Below are positions 43,387 through 55,779 of a DNA stretch of 64,000 nt, in pieces; position 1 is the first letter of the stretch; every line of letters starts with the position of its first letter. Under the pieces are notes generated by a model. It worked only from the letters and a program-made list of their open reading frames with translations. It had not been told where the DNA came from and did not search any database. Made by a program: the position numbers and the translations under genes. The stretch is from Periconia sp. R9002 (Eukaryota; Ascomycota; Dothideomycetes; Pleosporales; Periconiaceae): the NCBI GenBank assembly GCA_023627715.1, contig JAMAHW010000054.1:131501-195500 (forward strand), read 5' to 3'.

Positions 43387-46300
43387 ATGGACGATGCTGC
43401 CGAAGACCCGACCGCGGCCACCGTTTTCACCGTCCTCCACCAAACCCTTGAGCTCGACTTTAGCTTCTGCCCGCGCAGGATCAAGGGGAAGACGACGATC
43501 GAGATACAGCCGCAGTCTATGAAGCTGAGCGAGATTCAGTTACACTGTCGTCAGCTCAAAGTTACCAAAGTCACCGTCGCCGGCCGAGAAGCTTCCTTCG
43601 ATTACAACAACCTTTACGAACGCTTGTCGCTTTACCCTGGGACAGGACTGGAACAATATCACTTTCCCCAGAGTCGCATTCGGAAACACGAGGATCATGT
43701 GGAGAAGGAGCTGGTTATCTCCGTGCCAGAAAAGACACGAATAAAAGAAGTGCGATTATCGGGGGCTCAGGACACCTCCTACGAGTCGCTTGATGTGGTT
43801 ATAGAATATGTGTTGGATGATTTCCGCGATGCTGTATATTTTGCTGGCGTAGAAGATGGAGACGCGCGGTATCCCCACGCCTACACCCGCAACTCGCCGT
43901 TCCCTGGGACCGCCTCGGCGCTGTTTCCGTGCCTCGACGATGGGACTACCCGTGGGACATTCAATGTCTCAGTGCGATACCCGCGCACGGTCGGCGATGC
44001 GCTCTCTAAACAACCCGAAGCGCAAAAGGCGCGTGAGACTGGGCCAGCAAAAGCTGATAGTGTCATGAGCGATGCGGATGATGATCAAAGCGATTTGACG
44101 GAGGAGGAAAAGGCTCTGGAAATGTCTGTGATTTGCTCCGGCCTGTTAACGGATGAGGTGTGTCTTCTTGCTATCCCCATACATGTACGAATGTGCTAAT
44201 CCTATAGATTGTGGATCCCAACGACCCCACGCGCATGACTGCGAGCTTTGCGATCGAGACCTCGACCGGAATCTTACCCCAACATCTTGGCATCGTTATT
44301 GGCCCATTTCAACATGTCGACCTTTCTGAATACCGTGATACTTCTGAAGACGATAGGTTGCAGGACGAAGCTATCAAGGTGCACGCTTTCTGCCTACCCG
44401 GAAAAGAAGATGAAGTGCGGAACAGCGCCATGATTATTCCCAGGACTCTCGACAATTTTACGGACAAATATCAGACGTATCGGTTTGGAAAGTCTTACAA
44501 GATGGCTTTCGTGGATGATCTGGACTGCGACACGGCCCATACCATGTCGTTGACCATTTGCAGTTCGCGTTTGTTGTTCCCGGAGACGGTTTGGGAGCCT
44601 CTAGAGCATACGACCCGCGTTCTCATTCACGCAGTTGCTAGTCAGTGGATCGGCGTGGATGTCATCGCACAGGAACCCACGGATTACTGGGCCATTGTCG
44701 GCGGTTCGTGGTTTATGACCGAATTCTATCTCCGAGAACTGTTCGGTCGCAACGACAATCGTTTCCGTCAAAAGCTGAGGATGGACAAAGTCATTCAACT
44801 GGACGTGAGGCGGCCGTCGCTTTGGGAATTGGGTAAATACCTGCAGGTCGATCCTGGGGAGCAGGAATTTATGGAGCTCAAGTCACTTTCCGTCCTTTCC
44901 GTGCTTCACAACCGGCTTATTAAAGTGAGCGGCAAGAACGGTGTCGATCGTTGTTTGTACCGATTGCTGTTCCAATCTGGCAATGGACAGTTGACGAACG
45001 GAGCCATTTCTACGGACAGCTTCATGAACATATGCGAGAAAGTCGGCCATCAAAAGATGGAAAACTTCTTCAATCAATGGGTTTACGGATCTGGCTGCCC
45101 GACATTTGAATGCACTCCTTCATTTAACAAAAAGAAGCAGGTAGTGCAACTAGTCATTAAACAAACACAGGCCGACCCAATCATTTTTCAGGAGGAGCGC
45201 TCGCTAGCGGCATCTGACTTTCTGCGGGAGGCCAAGGAAAAGAGCCATGGTTTCTCGCCGGACGGTGATTGGCCTGCGTTCGTTGGCCCTATGACTATTC
45301 GGATCCACGAGGCGGATGGAACGCCATACGAGCATATTGTGGACATTAACTCGTCCACCGTCAAGGTTGAGATACCTTACAACACCAAATACAAGCGACT
45401 CAAGCGAAACAGGCTGAACAAGGAGCGACAGGCTGCTGCCCAAGGCCTGGATGTAGCAGGCGAGGCACCAGAGGATGTTACCTTTTACTCACTCGGAGAC
45501 ACGCTCCAATCGCCGGAAGAGGTTGCAGAATGGAGGATTGAGGACTGGTCTGCAGAGGACGAGCAAAAAATGGAGAGCGAGGCTTATGAATGGATACGTA
45601 TCGATGCGGACTTTGAGTGGATTTGCAAGACAAACATCAACGACATGCCCTCGTACATGTACGTTTCACAGTTGCAGCAGGACAAAGACGTGGTCGCACA
45701 GGTGGAGTCTATTCAATACCTAGCCCGCAAGCAGGCACACGGCTTGCTATCTAGTATCTTGGTCAAAACGCTCATGGACAACCGGTACTTCCACGGCATT
45801 CGTACAATGGCAGCGGACGTCTTGCCCAATAACGCTACGGAAGGGAAGAATATGATTGGATTGTTCCATCTAATCAAGGCTTTCCGCGAGCTCTTCTGCC
45901 TACCCAATTCGCCCATGACTCGATCGAATGACTTTTCCGACCGGGCGTCGTATCTCATTCAATGTGCGATACCAAAGGCAATTGCTAGAATCAAGGGGCC
46001 AGATGGCAAGGCTCCTGTGGAAGTCAAGAACTTCCTGCTCGATGTCATGCGTTACAATGATAACCGTGGGAACGAGTACAGTGATGATTTTTATCTCGCA
46101 ACGCTCATGCATTGTCTGACAGAGTGCATCACTACTTCGAAACCGAGCCCTATGGACATGGATCCTACCCTAAATCTTTTGGCAGAAGCTGAAGAGCATG
46201 ATTTCAAGAAAAAGGCAAGTGACGAGCTGCAACGCCACCTTCGTCTGGATGAGTGGATTCCGACGTATCACAATGTCTACACGACCACGGTTTTGGAGTG

Positions 46301-47903
46301 CGAGGCGAAGCTAATCAAGAACCGGGCCAACCCCTTAAAAGCCTCCGAGTTTCTCCAGTACACGCGGTTTGGCAACGCCGATAATGTGCGTCTCGCCGCG
46401 TGGAATTGTCTGGTTGATCTCGGCATATTCACCAGCAAACCCAGCGTGGTTAGGTATATGATCCAGGAGATACAGTCCGATCCGTCACCTTATTTCAGGG
46501 CGCAGTTGCTGCGCATCTTTGAGAAGGCTATTGGGCAGATTGCTGTTGGCGATGTCTTCACCCTCGATGAACCCAGCGAAAGCACCGATGGCTTTGTGGT
46601 GGAAGATGAAACCAATACCAACAGCCGCGCTGCTGGGCTTGCGAGACGCAATTTGCCTGGAGCTCTGGAGGGTTTGAAGAAAGACTTGGCTGGGAACGAG
46701 ACGTTGAAGCGGTCTTTAGTAGAGGCTCTTTCATCAAAATCGACTTCGTTGAGAGATATCTCGGAGCTCTTGGAGGTTGCCTCCTTGATTGCGGAGCCCA
46801 AGAACAAGTTGGTAGTAAACCTCAAATATCCACACTACTGGAAAGTGGAGAGGGTTCATCGGGAGGGCGCCGGAGTCGTGATGCGCTTTTACCACTCCGA
46901 ACATGTTCGCACCAAGCCGTTCAAAGTCCTACCGCCACCAGAGCCCGCGGCTCCTCCACCCACAACAGTACCAGCAGCGCCTCCACTGGTGCCACCACCT
47001 CAGGCGCCAGTGCCACCGCCTGTGGCGAGGCCGTCCCTGAAGTTGAAGCTGACTGCGAACCTTCCGGCAGTGAATGCTGCTTCAGTATCATCTCCTGCAC
47101 GTACGCCCACACCTACAACAATTGAGAGATCTGTAGAACCCGCACCGCAATTGCAGAGGATCAGTTCATTGGCAGCACAGGGCAACCTGCCACCAACTGT
47201 ACCCGTGTCTTCGCCGGCACCGCCATCTGTCTCAATATCTGCGTTCGCAAAGTCGCCCGTAATCAAAACGAAGCCCATGGGGGGATCTCCCTTGAACTCC
47301 CCTCGGCCTTCGCCAGCTCCTGCTCCACCGACCTCAGCATCCACTCCAATGGAAGGTGTAGAGAGTACGAGTTCGACGCCCAAATCTTCAACGCCGAAAC
47401 CTCTGCCACCTCCCACCATATCGAACTCTATAGCTGTCTCCACCAAACCTCTCAAGGCCTCAAAGCCCCCCTCTACCGCACCTCCACCCACAAAGCTTGC
47501 ATCCGCAACCCCTGCACCCGCCACCCCATCCATGCCCAAGCCCAAACAATCCCTCAGCATCAAGTTCGGCGGCAACAAGCAATCTTCTTCCACCAAACCC
47601 CCCAAATCCAAGAAGCCCAGTAAAGTCGTCAAACTCAAGCTCGCACCTGCCAAACTCGCCCTCATCCGTGACGGCAAGCTCACTGGAATCAAGCGCAAGG
47701 CCGAAGGCAGTGGCTCCATTGAGCAGCGACCTGCTAAGCGGCAGAGCACGGAGCCTGCGGCGCAGATGCGAACAGCGGGTGCCGCACCGAAAATGCCACC
47801 GGGATGGAAGAATCCGCAAGTTCGGGTTGAGAAGACTGCGGACAGGTTACTCCTCGTGGTGAAGCTCGACAAGGGGAAGATGAAAGAGGACTCAGTATTT
47901 TAG
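43387..47903 (+). CDS. TAF2: TFIID subunit TAF2
   Basis: Largest TFIID-specific subunit with an aminopeptidase M1-like fold; it contacts initiator DNA. Two exons (43387-44157, 44208-47903; 50-bp intron with TGCTAAT branch) give 1,488 residues. The N-terminal half reads as an M1 peptidase (HQTLELDFSFCPRRIKGKT, YPHAYTRNSPFPGTASALFPCLDD), but the zinc site is lost: the HExxH position is HAVASQWIG, so it is catalytically dead as in other TAF2. A HEAT-like region follows to about residue 1100, then a WKVERVHREGAGVVMRFYH segment. Residues from about 1163 to 1488 are Pro/Ser/Lys-rich and disordered with repeated KLKL-type motifs and basic stretches (GIKRKAEG). The start MDDAAEDPTAAT is the first ATG in the frame. 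Confidence 0.96.
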
Positions 47904-50900
47904 CTCTTTTGGGTGCTGGTGGGTAAAGACTTTTCTCCCTGTCCCTTTCCCCCCTCTTTTCACCTTCTCAATGTCAAGCTGTGAAGACAGCCTGCATAGG
48001 AGTGCAACGGAGGATCAAGCCCGTGTTCTCTATTCTCTAAATATTTCCTTTATTCTCCTTCGTTCTTGTATTGCATACATTACTGTGGCGTTCAGTCTGT
48101 TTATCTGCCATCTTTCATCTCCTTGATAAGTTTGAGACTTAAAGGGGTGAATGAAGGCAAGTGCTTTACGGCAACAAAGCATTCGGCTTTCTTCGAGTTC
48201 ACTTCAAAAACTTTCAATGCATTTAGCGAACGGCGTTTTTTCCTTTTCTTTTTTGGGAGGGATTCGTTTCACTAGACGACGCATGTGGTGGATTAGCGTG
48301 GAATGAACGGTTCGCTATGGTGTTATTGTCGAGGGAGGATGGTCTTTTTTTTTCTTTCTCCCCGTGTGTTTCTATCCGCGGTGTGGAGATCGGGAGGTTG
48401 AGCGGTGGATCGATGGAGGGAGAGGTAGTGGTAGAATGATGATGTATGAATGAGGATAAGAGAAACGAGTGAATCGAAACTGTTAACTCAATGGCTGAGA
48501 ACGTGCCCTCGTGCTGATTAATATTGAGTAACTTGTTGCTCATGTTTACTTCGATCCGTTGTCTTTGCGCGCTTGGACCGGTGGGTGTATGTGACCGATG
48601 GCATCTGAGATATGGCGGTATGATACAAACGCCGGGTATTTGTGAACGAGGTTGTCGTTGGCTTCAGGATGCAGGACTGTATCGTGGATTGACGATGATG
48701 GCCTAGGTAAGAGCATTCCACGGGTTCATTTACTCAGGCCCTAAGGGGGTTTTTGTCGGGTTCATTGGTTGGTTTTAGGCAGATGCCATGGGATAGTGGA
48801 ATCGGATTTATATGATGTTTATATACATATATGCGTCGCGGTGTGATGCGAGTGTGTGTGAGCTGGACGATACTAACACTAGTAGTATATAAACATGTAC
48901 ATACACGTACCTATGGAGGTACGCTCCGGCTCTAACTCCTATCCAAAATGTGCTGTGTGCTCATCACTCGTGATAAAGCAGAAGCGTCAACCATGGAGTC
49001 TATTATCCATTATAATCATTGCAAGCATGCTAAGTTCCTCCACTTCAATCCCATTGTCGTCTTAAATTTCCTTCTCATTCAATGCTGTTTCATCCCCGTT
49101 TCCTTTGTTAGAAGACGAGAAGATGTGTCCTGGTGGAGCACGCTCATATCTCTCTCAAAACTATGAGAGCAGAATTCAGCGAAGTTTGACAGATTACAAG
49201 TCTCCATCAGCTGTGGAAGGCTCCTTTATCGTGCAAAGGGTATGTGCTCATATTCAGCTCATCGTTCATCACACGAGAAGGTGGGTTCGACATAGCCATC
49301 AAGCCAGTACAGTGTGGTTATATTCGCAACCTCACGGGACGCGATCGTCATCGCGATGGGATCGGTGAGGGATTGAGAAGGGATAGGGTAGAATGGTGCG
49401 GGTGTGTATGTGAAAAGGACGATGCTGGCTTTGGTGAAGTGTGGGCCATGTGTTCACTTCCGCAGGACCTGCGTATGCCTGAAAAGGGACGATGCTGTTA
49501 GTGTGTGTATACAAAGTGTAGGTGGGCTTGGCTAGGAGAGTTAGTTGAACATACAGTGTGATGATGGGCGAAGGTCGAAGGGGGGTTGTTAGATCTAAGA
49601 GTGAACTTGAGCAGAAGAAAACAATAGCAAGCATCGGCGTAAATACGAGGCTTCATCACCGCTTCATCACGCTTCAAGCTCGCTTCGCTCTCCGCACATG
49701 ACTTGACGCGTCAATAACGCGACATCTTGAGACGAGTGAAAGTTTGCCCTCTCACTCGTGGCAAGGAAGCACTCGCCGCTCGGAGGCTACATCAGCTGGG
49801 AAAGGAGTCAGGCAAAGGCAAACGGGCAGTTTTACTCACCGTTCTCCGCATTCCTTGAGTCGTGCTTTGAACGCTGCCTATGCGTACATAGGGGTATCGA
49901 TAGTTCCGATACACAGTCAATCACTCTCCCTTTTCCTGACCCAGTCTTCGCTCTTTCGCTCCTTCCTTCAGATCCACCAGCTGAACCTTCCGCGCGTTGC
50001 TAGGACCGTATCGATACCGAATATATCAAGATGAGCTCAAAGTAACCCGTATTTACTGTATCAGTTACGAAAGTCAAATACACAAAAATACGTACATGCG
50101 CGGGTATGTTTTAGACCCCAAGTGTGTATTGAAAACATTCCCGACGGCTCGGTTCGGTCGGTTAGAGAAACCGCACCGAGCGAAGAAATGAAGGCAGATT
50201 TCTTCCGTTTTTGACTGACCGGTGGGGGGCTGGGCTTGTTGTGCGTCGGATTCTCAAAGGGGCGACGGGGATCGGGGAGAAGGGTGCGATGACTACGACG
50301 GGTACTGCTGACGTTTTTCTTTTTCCCCGTCCCTTCGACACTTGACTGGGGATGGAAAATCAATATCATGTACCTTGCAAACAATAGTTTCATCCGCGTC
50401 CCTTCGTAAGTCGAGTCATCCACAGCAAGGCTCGTAAGCATCGGCATGACCCTGTCCGTGCTGCGGCACAGTACACCCGTATGCAATGGCTGGGGTCATG
50501 GCAGCACGTTTACACTAGGTGTATGTTTCAGGCATGCTTTAGAGAGCTGTTGTTTTGGTGCGTAAAAAGCTCGTACTTGGACAGTACTGGCCTATCAAAT
50601 GGCGACCGGTATCAACGAGGACTGTTGCCTGGGAGCTCGTTTGTTAAGCGCCGCCTTCGGTCTGGATGTCGTTTCATTATCTGCCTTGCGGGTTTATTTG
50701 GAATTCTTCTATTGAATAGAGGTTACAATATTAATTGTAGGGGCTGCAGTAGGGATTTGGAGACTTGACGGATGGAGGCGCGTATCTCCAATGATTCCTG
50801 TATCTTGGTTACCATGGTAGCTGTAGCTGCAGTCCGAATAAACAGAGGTTTAATACTCTAAACTCCAATAATAAGGATTTGTTGCCTAATTATATAAACT

Positions 50901-51424
50901 GTAAATAGCCGCTCCGCGTCAAAGAAGCGTACTGTACCGGCGGCGAAGGTGAACATTTCGGCAATTTCAAACGTAAACCTCAAGCAACCTGTGTTTATAG
51001 GTTAGATATTGCATGGCACACGCTACACTATACTATCTTCGAGAAAGGATTCGATGTGACATACCTATTATGAAAGCTTCAATGTTATGTAGGGAGGTAG
51101 CAGCTGCTGATATACCTTAGAATCTACCCTTGCGTCGGTATTATGTGGTTAACTGCAAAAACCCTGAACAAACGGATTAGTGTAATCTGATTCGTAGAGT
51201 TTCATTGAATTAGAAATGTGCAATAAACCTAGAAGGGATTGATCTTAGCTTTTGTCCACGTGGACGAGGCTGTTATCTTACAGCATTGATGTCAAACTTT
51301 ATCCCGACGTCACACAACGGCGCGCATAATCATACTACCTAAAACAAATGTCAACAGACTGCAAAGTAATACAATATATCTAGAAAAGCAAGCTGAAGCC
51401 ATCAAATATCAATTGTGCGTCCCC
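47904..51424. other. 3.5-kb region without a defensible gene
   Basis: The TAF2 3' UTR lies at the left end. Short ORFs elsewhere show no domains or consistent splicing. A 35-nt hairpin-forming sequence at 50147-50181 is the only structured element I noticed. Confidence 0.4.
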
Positions 51425-52846
51425 TTACTTGAAACGCTCCGGTAGATGGATCACGACCGAGAAACCAGCACTTGAGGTGTACATAGTTGCTCGCGGTCGG
51501 TATATCTTATACAGGAATTTTGTCGAGTATGAACCAACGAATAAGGTCCGTTGGGCTGCTACGAAGACAAGAGAAGTCTGGGGGAATGAGTCATCAACCC
51601 TGCCGTAGTAGGCATTTGGCTCGCGTTCGGGCGTCACTTGGTTTTATTCTCACCCATATATCGTCACAGTATTTTGTACATGAAGTAATTACTGACACCG
51701 TAAGCTTTCGCTGCTTGGGTGTCATACTCTCCGTTCTCACCTGTCGCTTGTAAGCAACAGCTAAACTACCCACTCTGAAGCGGAATTAGAACTTACTGCC
51801 CCATCTTAGAAGCTGATAGGCATAAAGAATCAAATAAAATGACCCCTTTCCCACAGGATCCTCTGTATAACACACTTTCTTGGACTCGACATCGATCTTC
51901 AAGTCATCCCATGCACGTTCCAATTCCTTGACCAGGTGGATGACACCTATATCGTGGATACAAAGTCAGCTTAACTGAACCAGGAGTGATACAAAGGGTG
52001 ATGAATGTCTTAGTAAACTACGCCGCGAGGTGTCTCGGTAACAAACACCTCTGTGCCTAGAGTTCAACACGTGTTGGTCTAATGGGGCGCAATTTTCGGA
52101 AGCGAGGGTGTATATCTACCTCTGGAATGTTTCTTTCAAATTCTTACCGAAATGTTCTTTATTGTTGACGATTGATAGGAGATAATCTGCTCGAGAAGGA
52201 TCCTCTTTTCCTAGATGATCTTGAGTTAAAACGCCAATGCGGGGTGGCAGTATGCCAACGCTAGGGTCATCGGAAAACAACCTCGGATATGGAGACAACG
52301 TTTCGCAGTACTTTCGATGCAACATCCTTAGCACTTACTATCGGCTCCCCAAAGCAACATTCACTTGTCGAGCCAAGGCTTTTTCTAGTTCTATCTTAAT
52401 ATACTCTGCACCCTCTTACGAATCGAGCAGAGATGGTGGACAGCCTGTTTGTGAGACACGCATGAGTATTATGCTATACAGTTGAATCTATCACTCGTAC
52501 ATGTTCTTTGGAGGAAACCGCGGATGTTTCTATTTTCTCCTAAGCGCCGGGAGAAATAAGACCATGACACCATCTGCCGCTCATACCGGTGTGCAGAAGG
52601 CAACGAGAAGGACTCCTGCATCAGTGTTCTGCATGCCATCCACTAAGAGGCATGCTATTTGAGATCATCGATGTAGCCCTGCATTGTGACCAAGTCCGTC
52701 GCAGCCTTGTCATGGGGCTGCTTGATTGTATCGAAGAGGATCAAGGCTTCGGATACAATGTGGCAACGAAATACCAACCCAGAGGTACCGTCCGTAGCTA
52801 CCTTTACGCGGTAAACTTTGATATCGTTAGGAGCGAAGGTATTTTG
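51425..52846 (-). pseudogene. Decayed multi-exon gene of unknown family; 3' half splices cleanly
   Basis: Not recognised. The 3' part is well formed: segments 52120-52325, 52022-52056, 51797-51946, 51699-51740 and 51425-51636 join through four GT-AG introns (63, 75, 56, 62 bp) that all agree in phase, giving 214 residues if the ATG at 52325 is used. It includes HLVKELERAWDDLKIDVESK and GSFYLILYAYQLLRWG. Upstream on the same strand more coding-like stretches appear but in shifted frames: a 63-codon open run at 52658-52846 (GTSGLVFRCHIVSEALILFD...), then after a one-base frame change QIACLLVDGMQNTDAGVLLV (52587-52661), a plausible intron 52540-52586, KIETSAVSSKEHVRVID (about 52478-52539), and KIELEKALARQVNVALG near 52355-52410, which runs into TAG TAA at 52335-52340. 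I infer a larger gene whose 5' half carries frameshifts and stops. Alternatively only the 214-residue 3' ORF is expressed. Confidence 0.55.
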
Positions 52847-54702
52847 TCATTGGGAAGGAGTGAGGTGAGTGTAGAGTGGAAAGTCATCCTCTACAAGATG
52901 AAAAAGAGGGCAATGTAGAACAGTCTAGGGGCAAGAAAGGCATGACGAGAACACGAATGTATAACTAATCAACCCGCCCTCTTCAGCTTCGCCGCTCTCA
53001 CTCATCTGATCATAGTTTTCACGCCACCCCTTTGGGCATTATTAGACAACTTCAGATTTTTGTGAAGGCAATGGTGTAAATCCTACTATTTCTCGCGCGC
53101 TTGATTTTGCACCCAATGTCCAGTTAGAAACGTAGTTGTCTCTGCTGTAAATGGGGTGCGTCAGCATGTACAGATGGTGCGATGATGACTCGTGGAGGAT
53201 ACGAATCGAAAGAAGGCAACATTCATACTTGATGCTCGGTACTGCTATATAAAAATTGGTTATTCTCGAGGGTGTACTGGGCTACACATTTACTGGATAC
53301 GATGCTGATGCCGGAAGAGAGTGTCACAAAGTTGACACCTGACACAAAGCCATGAATCAACGATAAGTTTGAAGATGATCTTCAGTCATTGCGATGCATT
53401 CGTCCTCTCTCGACCCAGCTGTACACATTGCATATGCTCGATAACCCAATCCAAGACATCTGACGACTGGCGGCTGGCTGAGCGATGAGGCGGTCTAATA
53501 TCTTAGTGGGTATGTGCTGGCCCTACATGCGTTATGAAGCAACCTTTTAAGCAGCCGAACCAGCGGTGCATGTATATCAGTGTTATTTACTTGGGTGATT
53601 ATATCCGAGCCGCGCGCAAATGAGTGAGCGCCGTCTGATAACGCCTGGGTTAACCCCTACGATTCCCGTTGAAAGGGAAAGGGGTGGGATGGCATTTGCC
53701 TTCTTTTGTTCCAGGGAATACAGCATGGACTGCGGGAGTCATTTTGATGCCGATATTGTTTACTCCATCCTTTAGACAGCTGTCCTATCAAAGAAAAATG
53801 ATGTGAAAACGATTGCTTTAGTAAGATAGAATACCACATGTATCATCTTGTTCGAATCTTTACTGCTGAATGCCTGGCGAAACTTGAGAAATAGCATAAT
53901 CAGCACACACGATTGGGCCGAGTGTACCAAACTATTAGACGAGGGGTACATCACTGTGTCATTTTCATACCTTTCCCCCTTCCATCACACCACTCTCGTG
54001 CTTACCATCACATTAAAATACATCTTCCCCATCACTCCCATCGAGTCCACCAATACTCTCTCCAACACTACCGAGGATAGCGCCGCGCCCTGCTCGCGGT
54101 AAAGGACAGGGGAGGAGACACGACTCCTTCGAAGTTTTCGCCCTCACACCAACATCAACGCGATCCAATAGCACGCAAACAACAATGCAAGCCCCATAGC
54201 AAGGCTATACCACTGCTTTGCACGATGGTGTGCTGAAGCTACGAAGATCGATTGATTTTGCCATCCTCACTGGACGATATTGATAGCCTTGATGTCGCCG
54301 TCCTTCTCTTTACACGCCCGCGTTGGATGCTGAACAAAGGTAGCCGGTGAACAGAAACCTGAGGGTGTCATGACTCTCATCTCGCAAATCATCGCATTGC
54401 ATTATTTCTGATCAATGATTCAGAAATAGACGCGCTGTTATTAAAAGACATCATTAGCAGAAAACGGCTCACAATGGGCATATGGCTACTGTTCGCCTTG
54501 CATACAGTATGTACAGCCCTGGGCGGGTTTGCCCTTGGCTTCTGCAGTCTTGAAATCGGGAGGGAGGAAACATCCATCTCTTTTGGCTGTCGACTGGGTC
54601 ATGCGAAGTATAAAACCTGTCCACGGAGCCCCTTAGCACATGAGAAAAATTCTAACAACACACCTTTATTCTAGTTTTCCATTGTCCAGAATCTGATTTT
54701 CA
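52847..54702. other. 1.9-kb region, promoter of the DUF6594-like gene, otherwise unassigned
   Basis: No coding segment that I trust. A TATAAAA box at 54609-54615 probably serves the gene at 54703. Confidence 0.4.
54609..54615 (+). promoter_or_regulatory. TATA box of the DUF6594-like gene
   Basis: TATAAAA 88-94 bp before the ATG at 54703, a normal distance for a fungal core promoter. Confidence 0.6.
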
Positions 54703-55779
54703 ATGGGAGAACCTTCAGACTCCCACGCAGGCGGAAGTCCGTCTCGCTTAGTGTCGGTCGATCCTGCGAATCATGACCTTCCTGTAACGTCCAAGGATAT
54801 CGTGGCCGCTTCTGCAGAGCTAATCCCTTGCTACCTCGACTACCACGAATACTTCAACCATGCTGAGAAACAGCCAGAAGCTGATATCCGCCCTCGATTT
54901 TTAGCAGAACGGAATAAAACGGCAAAGTTTATTGAATTTCTAGTGAGGTCTCGATGGCGCAATATCCAAAAGCTGGAGGAGGACTGGAAGGGTGCGGTAG
55001 ACTCTCCAGAGGTCCGCTTGAATATAGAGACGGAGTACGGGATAGCGATGATAGGGTTTTCCAAAATCGTGCACTGGTACAGTAAGTCTCTGATCTTCTG
55101 CATATGCATCTACTTCTCCTTACAATGTCTAGGCCAGATCAATGACGACGACACCAAAGCCACGCAAGCACGCAGCGCCAGCAGATTCTTTATGGATCAT
55201 ATCTTTCGACACTTCATGAGGTTCCAAACGAAGGCTCCAAACGCTGAAAAGTGTGAAATTTTTGGCGAATTCGGCGAGCCCGCTCCCTATTCATATTTCG
55301 CGATGGATGGACCCGAAAATAATCCCTTACGCAACTTCATCCTCAACAAAATGCTGGTCCCACTGGATCAGAGCATTAACAAATTGAGAAGACGAGCCCA
55401 AAGACTCCAAAGGGGCGATGTTGAGCAGCAGGTAGAGTGGAGAACAGTGCATAATGCACCGCTGGAGATGTGCGCAGCGATGTTCGAGTGCTTTATCGTC
55501 GCTGGCATTTTCGCTGGCTCGGTCATTCTAATCTACAATCTCCACTCGACGCGGACCAAACTGATTGTCGCACCTTTTATGAGTCTTTTATGCGCCATTC
55601 CGAGTCTTTTTTTGAGTAAGAGAATGCAAGGGCTCCTCATGCTGATGGCCGGGTGGGTAAACTCTTCCAGAATATTGATATTGGACTAGATGAGCTAACG
55701 GATGTCAATCAGGATATGGGCGGTTCTGGCTGTTGTTGTGTTTCTCCAGGCTGGCGGTCTGGTTCCGACGAGCCAATAA
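54703..55779 (+). CDS. DUF6594-like membrane protein with C-terminal transmembrane segments
   Basis: Probable member of the fungal DUF6594 class: a long charged cytosolic N-terminal part and a cluster of transmembrane helices at the C-terminus. Function unknown. Exons are 54703-55081, 55133-55652 and 55713-55779; 321 residues. Intron 1 (51 bp, GTAAGT...TAG) joins VHWYS|QINDDDTKA; intron 2 (60 bp, with GCTAAC branch) joins LMLMAG|IWAVLAVVVFLQAGGL. The helical N-terminal half (RFLAERNKTAKFIEFLVRSRW...) is followed by a basic coiled stretch (NKLRRRAQRLQRGD), then three membrane segments near MFECFIVAGIFAGSVILIY, LIVAPFMSLLCAIPSLFLS and the last exon. Without intron 2 removed, the third helix is lost at a stop at 55687-55689. 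The family call rests on this layout, not on a search. Confidence 0.7.

Noticed and set aside
49264..49300. GGTTCGA-like B box suggesting a tRNA
   Set aside because: No matching A box, acceptor stem or anticodon arm could be folded around it.
51340..53000. Stop codons in the decayed gene as evidence for an altered genetic code or RNA editing
   Set aside because: All other genes in the window use the standard code, and the breaks include frameshifts, which neither explanation would repair.
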